Shown here piece after piece: positions 8,993 through 18,210 of a DNA stretch of 37,759 nt. Made by a program: the position numbers and the translations under genes. Under the pieces are notes generated by a model. The model searched no databases, had not been told where the DNA came from, and saw only the letters and a list, made by a program, of their open reading frames with translations. Source of the DNA: Caldisericum exile (GTDB lineage Bacteria; Caldisericota; Caldisericia; Caldisericales; Caldisericaceae); assembly GCA_020722505.1 (NCBI GenBank), contig DYKR01000004.1, forward strand, positions 1-37,759. Reading direction: 5' to 3'. The first letter of the stretch is position 1. Each line of letters starts with the position of its first letter.

Positions 8993-9022
8993 AAAAAGGG
9001 AAGCAGTACTGCTTCCCTTTTT
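8993..9022 (+). terminator. Intra-operon hairpin (attenuator or partial terminator / mRNA stabiliser)
   Basis: Perfect inverted repeat AAAAAGGGAAGCAG-TA-CTGCTTCCCTTTTT. Confidence 0.75.
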
Positions 9023-9042
9023 CTTTTATTTTGGAGGAACAA

Positions 9043-10566
9043 GTGGACGCTCAAATTTCTGTAAGAGATATTGTTAAGGTTTATCCAAACGGGGTTGTTG
9101 CAAACAAAAAGGTCTCTCTTGATATCCAAGAGAAGACGATTCATGCAATTGTTGGTGAAAACGGAGCAGGTAAAACGACTTTAACTAAGATTCTTTTTGG
9201 GCTTGAATTACCTCAAGAAGGAGAAATTTTTGTCAAAGGTAAAAAAGTCCATTTTAGGTCACCAATTGATGCAATAAAAATGGGTATTGGCATGGTGCAT
9301 CAACATTTCATGCTTGCAGAGAATTTGACTGTATTTGAAAATCTCATATTAGGTATTGAGCCAACAAAGTTTAAGATTTTTTTAGACAAGAAAACTGCCA
9401 AAGAAAAAATACTTAAATATATTGAAAAGTATAAGATCGATATACCATTAGAAAAAAAGATAAAAGAATTACCAATTGGGGTAAAGCAGAGAGTAGAAAT
9501 TTTTAAGGCACTCTTAAGAGACGTCGATATACTCATCTTAGACGAACCAACCGCAGTTTTAACTCCACAGGAAGCAGAAGTGCTTTTTGAGTCTTTAAGA
9601 GAACTGAAAAATCAAGGTGAAACAATAATCTTCATATCCCATAAGTTAAAGGAGATAAAAGCAATTGCAGATGTTATAACCATTATGCGTGACGGAAGAG
9701 TTATATCGACAAATTCAAATGAAGAACTCACGCAACACGATATTGCAAGGTTAATGGTTGGCCGTGAAGTATCTTTTGAAAGAGTGGAAGAACCAAAAGA
9801 AATAGGTAAAGTTGTGCTTACAGTGAAGAATCTTACGTATACCAATAGTGAGCGAATAAAAGTTTTGAAAAATATCAATTTCGAAGTAAGAGAAGGTGAA
9901 ATTGTTGGTATTGCAGGTGTTGAAGGGAATGGACAGACAGAGCTCGTTGAGTTGATAACAGGTTTAAAGACACCAACAGAAGGAGAAATTAGGCTTTTTG
10001 ATGAAAACATTTCAGGTAAATCCGTAAGAGAAATTAGAACAAGAGGTTTAGTGCACATTCCCGAAGACAGAATGAAAAATGGAGTTGCTGAGAAAGCAAA
10101 ATTAAAAGAAAATCTCATATCTGATAGATACTACAAACCTCCTTTTTCTAATAAAGGGGCTTTAAACTATAACTACATTGATAGCGAAGCTAATCGACTT
10201 GTTAAGGATTTTAATATCATAACTCAATCAATTGAAAACCCAGTGAGCTCTCTTTCTGGTGGTAACATCCAAAAGGTAATCGTTACAAGAGAACTTTCTT
10301 CTAACCCTAAGGTTATCATCGCATCCCAACCTGCAAGAGGTATAGATGTTGGCTCAGAAGAACTTGTGCATAACTTCATAAAAGAGGCAAGAGATAAGAA
10401 ATGTGCCGTGTTACTTGTTTCAGCTGATCTTGATGAGATTCTAAAACTTTCAACAAGGGTCCTCGTTATTTACAACGGAGAAATTGTAAAATCATTCAAT
10501 GAGGTTAGCACTTTAAGAGCAGAAGATCTTGGTCCCTACATGCTTGGAGTTAAAAGAGGTGATTGA
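9043..10566 (+). CDS. Nucleoside ABC transporter ATP-binding protein (two ATPase domains, YufO-like)
   Basis: GENGAGKTTLTKILFG, LSGGNIQKVIVTREL; ORF-track start 9031 is a TTG overlapping the GGAGG RBS (9033-9037), so GTG at 9043 is preferred. Confidence 0.9.
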   Translation: MDAQISVRDIVKVYPNGVVANKKVSLDIQEKTIHAIVGENGAGKTTLTKILFGLELPQEGEIFVKGKKVHFRSPIDAIKMGIGMVHQHFMLAENLTVFENLILGIEPTKFKIFLDKKTAKEKILKYIEKYKIDIPLEKKIKELPIGVKQRVEIFKALLRDVDILILDEPTAVLTPQEAEVLFESLRELKNQGETIIFISHKLKEIKAIADVITIMRDGRVISTNSNEELTQHDIARLMVGREVSFERVEEPKEIGKVVLTVKNLTYTNSERIKVLKNINFEVREGEIVGIAGVEGNGQTELVELITGLKTPTEGEIRLFDENISGKSVREIRTRGLVHIPEDRMKNGVAEKAKLKENLISDRYYKPPFSNKGALNYNYIDSEANRLVKDFNIITQSIENPVSSLSGGNIQKVIVTRELSSNPKVIIASQPARGIDVGSEELVHNFIKEARDKKCAVLLVSADLDEILKLSTRVLVIYNGEIVKSFNEVSTLRAEDLGPYMLGVKRGD

Positions 10567-11651
10567 TGGAAAAATTTGTGCTTAAGTATTTTAATCTCAT
10601 AAGGACGATTATTGCCATCCTCATAGGTTTTGCCGTAAGTGTGCTTATTTTAGTTATTGTATCCACATCGTCCATTGAATCGATTAAATACCTTTTCCTT
10701 GGTCCTTTTATGTCTGTAAGTAGAATTGGAAACATCGTTGAGCTTGCAACACCAATTATTTTTTGTGGCATCGCCATAGCAATACCATTCCAAGCAAGTC
10801 AATTCAACGTTGGCGCAGAAGGAACATTCTTCATTAGCGCTGCTTTTGGAACTGCTTTTGCCCTTATAATACAAAAACTTAATTTGCCTGGATTTATTTA
10901 TATAGTTTTGGTTTTAACTTTTGCCACCCTTTTCGGAGGATTCTGGGGCTTTATTCCTGGTTATTTAAAAGCAAGGTTTAAAGCAAACATGGTTGTCTTG
11001 ACTCTTATGCTAAACTACGCTGCATACTTCTTGTCAATCTACTTAATAAACTACCACTTTAGAGATAAATCTGCAGGATTCCTCACATCGTATAGATTGC
11101 CTGAAAATATTTTTTTAAAACAGTTTGTGCCTAACACAAGAATCCACATCGGTTTTTTAATTGCAATTGCTTCTGTTTTTATTGCTTACTATTTCTTATA
11201 CCACACAACCCTTGGTTATGAAATAAGAATGGTTGGCTTCAATTTCCACTTCGCAAAATACAGTGGTATCGATGTGTTTAAAGTTATTGTGCTTTCTTCT
11301 GTTATTGGTGGCTTATTTGCAGGTTTAGGTGGTATGGCAGAAGTGATGGGCATCCACAGAAGGTTTCTTTGGCAAAGTCTTCCTGGATATGGATGGGATG
11401 GTGTAGTTGTTGCAATCATCGGGAAAAATAATCCTATTCTTATTATGTTTGCTAGCTTATTCCTTGCGTATCTAAGGATTGGTGGACGGGTATTAAACTT
11501 ACTTTCAGATGTGCCATTTGAAATGGTTGGTGTAATTGAATCCATCATCATATTGCTTATCACAGCAGAAGCTTTCCTTGAGAACGTAAAATACAGGATA
11601 ACAGTAAAAGAGGCCGAAAAGGAGGTTTTTAAAAATGGATCCCTTTCTTAA
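10563..11651 (+). CDS. Nucleoside ABC transporter permease (YufP-like)
   Basis: Multi-TM protein, FNVGAEGTFFISAAFG motif, position in operon. Confidence 0.88.
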   Translation: MMEKFVLKYFNLIRTIIAILIGFAVSVLILVIVSTSSIESIKYLFLGPFMSVSRIGNIVELATPIIFCGIAIAIPFQASQFNVGAEGTFFISAAFGTAFALIIQKLNLPGFIYIVLVLTFATLFGGFWGFIPGYLKARFKANMVVLTLMLNYAAYFLSIYLINYHFRDKSAGFLTSYRLPENIFLKQFVPNTRIHIGFLIAIASVFIAYYFLYHTTLGYEIRMVGFNFHFAKYSGIDVFKVIVLSSVIGGLFAGLGGMAEVMGIHRRFLWQSLPGYGWDGVVVAIIGKNNPILIMFASLFLAYLRIGGRVLNLLSDVPFEMVGVIESIIILLITAEAFLENVKYRITVKEAEKEVFKNGSLS

Positions 11652-12558
11652 AAGTATACTTTCAACAAGTTTCTTGTTTTCCGTTTTAAGAGTGGCAACT
11701 CCAATTATTTTTCCTGCGCTTGGTGTTGCAATATCGGCTCTTTCGGGTTCTGTAAACATCGCTCTTGAAGGAATTATGCTTGTTTCTGCTTTTACTGGGG
11801 TTGTTGTATCTGCCTATACTCAAAACCTTTGGATATCCTTGTTTTCGGCAATTCTTGCAGGTGTTTTTATTGCTTTACTACTTGGTTATTTTAGTTTAAA
11901 ACTCAAGGCGGATATTATACTTGCGGCAATTGCTTTAAACTTATTTTCTTCGAGTATCACTGTTTTTTTACTGTATATCATCGCTCATGATAAGGGAGTT
12001 TCAAGTTCATTAAAAAGTTTAGTATTCCCTTCAGTTAAATTTGCTTTTCTTGAAAAAATTCCAATATTGAGTGGTATATTCAACAACCAAAACATCCTTG
12101 TTTACATTGCGTTCCTCTCTGTATTTGTATACTATTTGATTGTTTTTCATACACCTCTTGGCTTAAAAATAAGAGCAGTAGGACAAAACCCAGAAGCCGC
12201 AAGTTCAGTTGGTGTGGATGTTGTTAAGATAAAACTTTATGCTCTTATTTTATCGGGTGTTTTTGGTGCTTTAGGTGGTGTTTATCTCTCCATGGGTTAT
12301 GTTTCGTGGTTTGGTAGGGATATGACGGCAGGAAGAGGTTTTATAGCAATAGCAGCCTCTTCAATTGGTGGAAATTTACCTTTAGGAACTTTCTTTGGTT
12401 CATTTTTATTTGGCGTAGTATACGCACTTACAAACTTTCTTGCCCCTTTGAACATACCTTCAGAAATCATTCAAGTTATCCCTTATATCGTTACGATTAT
12501 TGTCCTTACTTTTTATTCTGCAAGGGTATCTAAAGAAAAAGAAGTTGGCGAGGAATAA
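11635..12558 (+). CDS. Nucleoside ABC transporter permease (YufQ-like)
   Basis: Multi-TM protein, GSVNIALEGIMLVSAFTGV motif, overlaps preceding permease. Confidence 0.88.
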   Translation: MDPFLKSILSTSFLFSVLRVATPIIFPALGVAISALSGSVNIALEGIMLVSAFTGVVVSAYTQNLWISLFSAILAGVFIALLLGYFSLKLKADIILAAIALNLFSSSITVFLLYIIAHDKGVSSSLKSLVFPSVKFAFLEKIPILSGIFNNQNILVYIAFLSVFVYYLIVFHTPLGLKIRAVGQNPEAASSVGVDVVKIKLYALILSGVFGALGGVYLSMGYVSWFGRDMTAGRGFIAIAASSIGGNLPLGTFFGSFLFGVVYALTNFLAPLNIPSEIIQVIPYIVTIIVLTFYSARVSKEKEVGEE

Positions 12559-12561
12559 CAG

Positions 12562-13857
12562 ATGGAGTTTGATACCGTTTTAAGAAATGCAAACACCATT
12601 GATAAACAAGGCATAATAAGTAAAAAGGTAAATATTTACATAAAAGATGGTGAAATAGTAAGAGTAGACGATAGTTTGAGCGGAAATATTTCTGCAAAAG
12701 AAGTGATTGACTGTAGTAATCTATTTGTTACTCCTGGTTTTGTAAATCTGCATACGCACTCCCCCATGAATGTTTTTAAGGGTATCGCAGAAGATGTTGA
12801 TATCGACAGTTGGTTTAATAAAGAAATATGGCCTTATGAAAGTAAACTAACCGAAGATGATGCTTATTATGGTTCGCTTCTTGCAATATTAGAGATGCTT
12901 GATAATGGTGTCACTGCTTTTGCTGATCACTATTTTTACGCCGAGAAAATAGCAAGTGCTGTGCTTGAGACTGGTATTAGAGGAGATATTGCTATCACAT
13001 TATTTGGCGTAAAGGAAAGTTTTGAAGAAGACCTTGAAAAGGCTACCCAACTTATAAAAGAAAAAAATAAGTTAAATAGCAGATTAAGTTTTCGCCTTGG
13101 GCCACATGCACCTTATACTTGCCCACCTAAAACTTTAGAAAAGGTAGTTAACTCTGCAAAAACTCTTTCAGTTGGAATACACATCCACATGGCAGAAACA
13201 GAAAAGCAAGTAAAAGACAGTCTTAGAGATTACGGGAAGACACACTTTGAAATCCTTCATGAAGCACACGGTTTTGATTTGCCTGTAATCGTAGCACATG
13301 GTATTTACATCCAGGAGGGTGATCTAAAGTATATTGGTAATAACACTTATTTTGCTTTAGTCCCTAAAACATACATGAAACTCGGTATGGGTTTTCCGAG
13401 TATCTTTAAGTATCGTAAAGAATTAAAATTGGCAATTGGAACAGATGGAGCAGCAAGTTCTAATACCTTAAATCCACTTGAAGAGGCAAGGCTTTTTGCA
13501 CTTTTAGGTAAATTACAAGACAATGCAACTGAATTTACCTTGTTTGATGTGTGGAAAACTTTAATGGAAGGGCATAACGCACTTAATTTTAAAACAGGAG
13601 ATATTGCTCAAGGGTATAAGGCAGACCTTATCTTTTGGAATTTGAACAAGCCAAATACATTTCCTTTACATAATCCACTTGCTTCGATTATTTACAGTGG
13701 AGATGCCCAGAATATTGTTCATGTAATGGTTGACGGAGTTTTTCTCAAAAAAGATGGCAAACTTCTCTTTGATAGTTCAAAAATCTTCAAAGAGGCAAAT
13801 AGCCACATAAAAAACCTACTTAATAGGGGAAAAGGAAGAACAAATTTATCTTTTTAA
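12562..13857 (+). CDS. Amidohydrolase, MTA/SAH/adenosine deaminase-like (MtaD family)
   Basis: PGFVNLHTHSPMNVFKGIAEDVD, HIHMAETEKQV, VAHGIY, IGTDGAASSNTLN metal-ligand motifs. Confidence 0.85.
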   Translation: MEFDTVLRNANTIDKQGIISKKVNIYIKDGEIVRVDDSLSGNISAKEVIDCSNLFVTPGFVNLHTHSPMNVFKGIAEDVDIDSWFNKEIWPYESKLTEDDAYYGSLLAILEMLDNGVTAFADHYFYAEKIASAVLETGIRGDIAITLFGVKESFEEDLEKATQLIKEKNKLNSRLSFRLGPHAPYTCPPKTLEKVVNSAKTLSVGIHIHMAETEKQVKDSLRDYGKTHFEILHEAHGFDLPVIVAHGIYIQEGDLKYIGNNTYFALVPKTYMKLGMGFPSIFKYRKELKLAIGTDGAASSNTLNPLEEARLFALLGKLQDNATEFTLFDVWKTLMEGHNALNFKTGDIAQGYKADLIFWNLNKPNTFPLHNPLASIIYSGDAQNIVHVMVDGVFLKKDGKLLFDSSKIFKEANSHIKNLLNRGKGRTNLSF

Positions 13858-13875
13858 TTTTAAAAGAGGTGAGAA

Positions 13876-14811
13876 ATGAAAAAAATTATACTTGATTGCG
13901 ATCCAGGGCATGATGATATGCTTGCGATAATTCTTGCACTTGCAAGTAAAGAGATAGAGGTCTTGGGTATTACTACAGTTGCAGGCAATCAAACAGGTGA
14001 AAAGACTTATACAAATGCTTCAAGAGTGCTTAATCTTATAGGTAGAACAAATATTCCTGTTTCGCGTGGGTTTGACAAACCAATCTTAAGAGAGCTTGTT
14101 ACCGCTCCGCAGATTCACGGAGTTTCCGGACTTGATGGTGCAAACTTACCAGAGCCTTTAGGATTAAAAACAGAAAAACATGCAATCGATTTTATTATTG
14201 ACACACTTTTGCAATCAAAGGAAAAAGTTTACCTTGTGCCTACAGGTCCTTTAACTAACATTGCAGTATCAATCTTAAAAGAACCAAAGATAAAAGATAA
14301 AATTGAAAAGATCGTGCTTATGGGTGGTGCTGTGCATGATTCTAATTTCACACCTGGAGCAGAATTCAATATCTATGTTGACCCAGAAGCGGCGAAGATT
14401 GTTTTTGAAAGCGGATTACCAATCGTTATGGTAGGACTTGATGTTACCAACAGGGCTTTACTTACCTTTGATGATATCGATTACCTTGAATCCATAAATG
14501 GTAAGGTATCAAGCGTTATTGCCCCTCTTTTGAGATTTTTCGCAAACGCAAACAAGGAGTTCTTTGGTCTTAATGGAGCGCCAATCCATGATGCCCTTGC
14601 AGTTTCGTATCTTATTGATGAATCAATACTTTCACTTAAGTATCTTCATGTAGACATTGAAACGTTGGGTGAATTTACAAGAGGGCAAACCGTTACCGAT
14701 ATCTACGGCATCACTAAAAAACAACCTAATGCTTATGTTGCATTAGATCTTGACCTTGAAAAGTTTAAGCATTTAATGATTGACGCAATAAAATTTTTTG
14801 ATACTCTATAA
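13876..14811 (+). CDS. Nucleoside hydrolase (Rih-like)
   Basis: LDCDPGHDDMLAIILAL, VPTGPLTNIAV, GAEFNIYVDPEAA. Confidence 0.92.
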   Translation: MKKIILDCDPGHDDMLAIILALASKEIEVLGITTVAGNQTGEKTYTNASRVLNLIGRTNIPVSRGFDKPILRELVTAPQIHGVSGLDGANLPEPLGLKTEKHAIDFIIDTLLQSKEKVYLVPTGPLTNIAVSILKEPKIKDKIEKIVLMGGAVHDSNFTPGAEFNIYVDPEAAKIVFESGLPIVMVGLDVTNRALLTFDDIDYLESINGKVSSVIAPLLRFFANANKEFFGLNGAPIHDALAVSYLIDESILSLKYLHVDIETLGEFTRGQTVTDIYGITKKQPNAYVALDLDLEKFKHLMIDAIKFFDTL

Positions 14812-14829
14812 TATATGTGGAGGTGAATT

Positions 14830-15318
14830 ATGGAGGTAAAAATTGAAAGCGTAAAGATAGAGAAACCCGAAGATATGAATTGCATTCTTGGGCAAGCTCA
14901 TTTTATAAAGACTGTTGAAGATTTAAGTGAAGCACTTGTAAATAGCGTGCCAAATATAAAATACGGCATTGCCTTTAATGAGGCATCGTCTGATGCGCTT
15001 GTAAGGTTTGAGGGTAACGACGAAGAGCTTCTGGAACTTGCAAAGAAAAACGCATACGCAGTTAAAGCAGGGCACTTCTTCATTATTTTTATTAAGGGAG
15101 CGTTTCCTATAAATGTCCTCAATGAAATAAAAATGGTGAAAGAAGTTTGCCATATCTATGCTGCTTCAGCAAATCCTATGGAGGTAATCGTTGCAGAGAC
15201 TCTTTTAGGAAGAGCAGTGCTTGGTGTTGTAGATGGAGTAAAACCAAAAGGGTTTGAAGATGTTGAAGACATCAAACAAAGAAAAGAACTTTTAAGAAAA
15301 TTCGGTTATAAGTTTTAA
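14830..15318 (+). CDS. Adenosine-specific kinase (PF04008 / DUF355)
   Basis: ILGQAHFIKTVEDLSEALV, GIAFNEASSDALVRFEGND, AGHFFIIFIKGAFPINVLN, IYAASANPMEVIVAET, RAVLGVVDG. Confidence 0.88.
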   Translation: MEVKIESVKIEKPEDMNCILGQAHFIKTVEDLSEALVNSVPNIKYGIAFNEASSDALVRFEGNDEELLELAKKNAYAVKAGHFFIIFIKGAFPINVLNEIKMVKEVCHIYAASANPMEVIVAETLLGRAVLGVVDGVKPKGFEDVEDIKQRKELLRKFGYKF

Positions 15319-15327
15319 TTGACAATT

Positions 15328-16419
15328 TTAAGTATGAACTTTGTAAGTGTGAGGTGTCCTAAACCACTCTGTTTTGTTGTATGTAAACATTGCCAACAGT
15401 ATCGCAAATAGATTTGTGATATTAAAGAAAAACAACAAAGAGATGTCATATGGCTTTACGTCTTTTAGTTCGTATTCTTTAAGGCTAAGTAAGAATATTA
15501 GCGAATGGAGTAAAAAGGAAACAATTGGAATGGAAATGTAAAGCGGATTGGGAAGCATAATAAGAAAACTCACAATACCCAAAGAAGATACCACAATAAG
15601 AGGAATCGTGTAAAGATTTTTAACAACTCCGTTCTCTTTAAATACGGTATAGAAATAGCCTCTATACCATCTTAAACGCTGCCTAAATGATAGCATAAAT
15701 TGAGTTGGTTTTTCATCGTAGACGGTTGCATCTTCTACAAAAACAACTTTTATTGGAAGTTTGACTGTGTATTCAAAGTCTTCAAGAACTGAATTGCAGT
15801 TAAATTTATGGAGGTTAAAAACCCATCCGTATGCCCCCCAACCGTACCCTGAGATTATTGAAGAAAGTCCAAGTAAAGTAAGAGCTTTTTGTATCCTTAA
15901 ATAAATAGCATCCATAAATATGTACATTCTTGGGATAACACCTTTGGTGTTGAGGTTGTAAAGATTGGTTTGGACCACAGGATAAGATTCAACGTATGGT
16001 TTAAGTTTTGTTAAGTAGTTTTCTTCTAATACGTTATCTGCATCAAACACCATGTAAAACGAGTTTAAGCCGAATTTTTCTACTATCTTTGGGATTGCAT
16101 GTGTTAGTGATTTTCCTTTTGAACGAAAATTTACAAACATAACCTTAGCACCAAGTCCTGCAGCAATGACTGGGGTATCATCAGTGCAATTATCAAGTAA
16201 TACAACTACTTCATCAAATCCTGCTTTTTTACAAGACAAAATTGAGTTTGCGATGGTATTTTCTTCATTGTGGGCAGGAATTATCGCAACAAATTTTTTA
16301 ACAGTATACCTTTTTTTCAGAGGGACTTTTTTATTAAGTTTTCCTAAAAGGATTAAAAAAACTACTCCTAAAATAAAAATGTACCCAAAAATTCCAAAAT
16401 AAATTTTTATATGTTCCAT
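15328..16419 (-). CDS. Glycosyltransferase family 2, membrane-associated
   Basis: IPAHNEENTIANSILSC, DDTPVIA, VFDADNVL, RQRLRWYRG (QxxRW); C-terminal TM segments; ATG 16419 (MEHIK) preferred over 16437. Confidence 0.85.
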   Translation of the reverse strand: MEHIKIYFGIFGYIFILGVVFLILLGKLNKKVPLKKRYTVKKFVAIIPAHNEENTIANSILSCKKAGFDEVVVLLDNCTDDTPVIAAGLGAKVMFVNFRSKGKSLTHAIPKIVEKFGLNSFYMVFDADNVLEENYLTKLKPYVESYPVVQTNLYNLNTKGVIPRMYIFMDAIYLRIQKALTLLGLSSIISGYGWGAYGWVFNLHKFNCNSVLEDFEYTVKLPIKVVFVEDATVYDEKPTQFMLSFRQRLRWYRGYFYTVFKENGVVKNLYTIPLIVVSSLGIVSFLIMLPNPLYISIPIVSFLLHSLIFLLSLKEYELKDVKPYDISLLFFFNITNLFAILLAMFTYNKTEWFRTPHTYKVHT

Positions 16420-16543
16420 CCTAAATACATTATACACGAATATTGGATTAACTTCATAATTGGGTAGATATACCTCCTAAAAGAAAGGAATAAACAATGC
16501 CAAAAAGGGGTAAAGAATTAGAGATACTTTCCCTCAACTTCAA

Positions 16544-16953
16544 GATCCTTTGTCTTTATCACTCCTAAGGATGACTAAGAAGAGATCATTCTGAGGTGCC
16601 ATCTAATGGGTCATTCTGACGAGCGAACTTAATGAGCGAGGAAGAATCTTAAATTCGAGGGGTGAAATAATTCCTCTCGATACTTCCCCAAAAGGATGAG
16701 ATCCTTCGCTATCGCTCAGGATGACCAGGAAGGAAGTGCTCGGGATATGGTGTAGGTGTCATTCTGCACTCTTTTCCTTGACGAAGTCAAGTGGAGGCGT
16801 TTTTTTGCCTTTATGGCGTCATTCTGAGGAGCACGTTCGCTTCGCTCAGTGTAAACTCTGCGACGAAGGATCCTGATGTTTGGGGGAGTACCGAGGGGCT
16901 TTTTACACCCTTCTATTATAAAGGATGAGATTCTTCGGCTTCGCCTCAGAATG
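16544..16953. repeat. Cluster of degenerate palindromic intergenic repeats in alternating orientation
   Basis: Units related to GTCATTCTGAGGAGCGAA..GAAGAATCTCATCC: 16544-16575(-), 16585-16600(+), 16609-16650(+), 16694-16726(-), 16758-16791(+, degenerate), 16818-16877(+), 16923-16953(-). Confidence 0.75.
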
Positions 16954-17085
16954 TTTCCTCAATAACCACAACCTGGTATATTATATACGATGACGTGGAG
17001 GATGGGAGATCGAGGAAATACCCTTTCAAACCTTAGCGATTTTTTGTAAAATACCCAGTAAAATATATGGTATTTTTTCTAAAAA

Positions 17086-17094
17086 TGTTATAAT
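17086..17094 (+). promoter_or_regulatory. Extended -10 promoter TGTTATAAT upstream of the small NrdD-tail-like gene
   Basis: TGn-TATAAT, followed by AGGAG RBS at about 17101-17105. Confidence 0.55.
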
Positions 17095-17114
17095 GTTAAA
17101 AGGAGATGGTGAAC

Positions 17115-17297
17115 ATGGCTAACACTACAAAAGGAAAAGACCTTGTGCTTGAAGATGGAACGATTATTCCAGAACGTTTACGAACAAAATGTGAAGTTTG
17201 GAGCAGGCCTGTTGGTTATCTAAGGCCAGTGCAGCACTGGAACAAAGGAAAAAAAGAAGAATTTAAAGAAAGAAAAAATTACAATATCGAAAAGTAA
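17115..17297 (+). CDS. Small stand-alone protein resembling the C-terminal glycyl-radical tail of anaerobic ribonucleotide reductase (NrdD)
   Basis: MANTTKGKDLVLEDGTIIPERLRTKCEVWSRPVGYLRPVQHWNKGKKEEFKERKNYNIEK; matches the CEVYSRVVGYLRPVxxWNxGKxxEFxxRKxY type NrdD tail; ATG 17115 better spaced from the RBS than 17106. Confidence 0.8.
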   Translation: MANTTKGKDLVLEDGTIIPERLRTKCEVWSRPVGYLRPVQHWNKGKKEEFKERKNYNIEK

Positions 17298-17303
17298 ATA
17301 TTA

Positions 17304-17327
17304 AAAGGCAGGCGTTTGCCTGCCTTT
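17304..17327. terminator. Bidirectional terminator between convergent genes
   Basis: AAAGGCAGGC-GTTT-GCCTGCCTTT perfect 10-bp stem. Confidence 0.8.
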
Positions 17328-17345
17328 ATAGTTTTCAACAATTAA

Positions 17346-18074
17346 TTAGTCAAAAGTAAAAATAACATTAACCGTCACGTTAACCTTTAAGGTTCCTCCT
17401 TCAATAGGGACTGATGCTTCATTTTCTACTCCTGCAATTGATTTAAACAAAGGCACAGGATAACTAACTGATTCAATTGAAATGGTTTTAATGCCTGTAA
17501 CTTTGTAGTTTGTGCCCTTAAGTGCTGCATCTGCCTTTGCTCTTGCGTTTTTCATAGCATTCTCAATTGCTTGGAGCTTTAGTTCATCTCTATTTGATGC
17601 ATCAAAGACAATACCTCCAATGTTATTAACACCAGATTTTACAACGGCAGAAAGAACTTTTGAAGCTTTTTCAATTTCTGTTATTACAACAAAATTTTCA
17701 GAAGCGCGGAAGCCTTTGAGTTTTGATTCTCCTGTTTGTGGGTTGTAATCATAAACTGGATTCAGGCTAAAGATAGATGTCTTTATTTTCTCTTTAGGTA
17801 TTCCCAAATCAAGCAGCGCCTTAATAACAGCATTTGCCTTTTTACTAAGTAAATCCATCGCTTGTTCAGGATCGGGGTTCTCGGCAAAAATACCAAAATT
17901 TAAATTAACTACATCAGGGGCAACCTCAACTACTCCTTCTCCTGTAACTGAAATAGTGTGGTTAATTGGATCTTCATTTGCCTTAACTTCTCCTTTGGGA
18001 AGAGTCTTTCCACCAATAAAAATTACACTTAAAATTGCAATGACTACAAACAAAGCTAATAATTTTTTGTTCAT
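17346..18074 (-). CDS. SIMPL (DUF541) domain secreted protein
   Basis: Signal/TM segment then ITVTGEGVVEVAPDVVNLNFGI-like start and NAMKNARAKADAAL. Confidence 0.9.
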   Translation of the reverse strand: MNKKLLALFVVIAILSVIFIGGKTLPKGEVKANEDPINHTISVTGEGVVEVAPDVVNLNFGIFAENPDPEQAMDLLSKKANAVIKALLDLGIPKEKIKTSIFSLNPVYDYNPQTGESKLKGFRASENFVVITEIEKASKVLSAVVKSGVNNIGGIVFDASNRDELKLQAIENAMKNARAKADAALKGTNYKVTGIKTISIESVSYPVPLFKSIAGVENEASVPIEGGTLKVNVTVNVIFTFD

Positions 18075-18160
18075 TTTCTTTCACCTCCACTAATTAGATA
18101 TTAGATAAGTAAAAAAAGTTCCAACGGTTTTTTAAAAATTTCAAAAATTCTTACAAAAAC

Positions 18161-18186
18161 TAAAAAAGGGGGTAAATTACCCCCCC
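18161..18186 (-). terminator. Rho-independent terminator of FAS-II operon
   Basis: On minus strand GGGGGTAA-T-TTACCCCC followed by TTTTTT. Confidence 0.8.
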
Positions 18187-18210
18187 TTCCTCCTTTAATA
18201 TATAAATAGG

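Noticed and set aside
16544-16953. Possible CRISPR array
   Set aside because: Units are degenerate, palindromic, irregularly spaced and in both orientations; no cas genes nearby.
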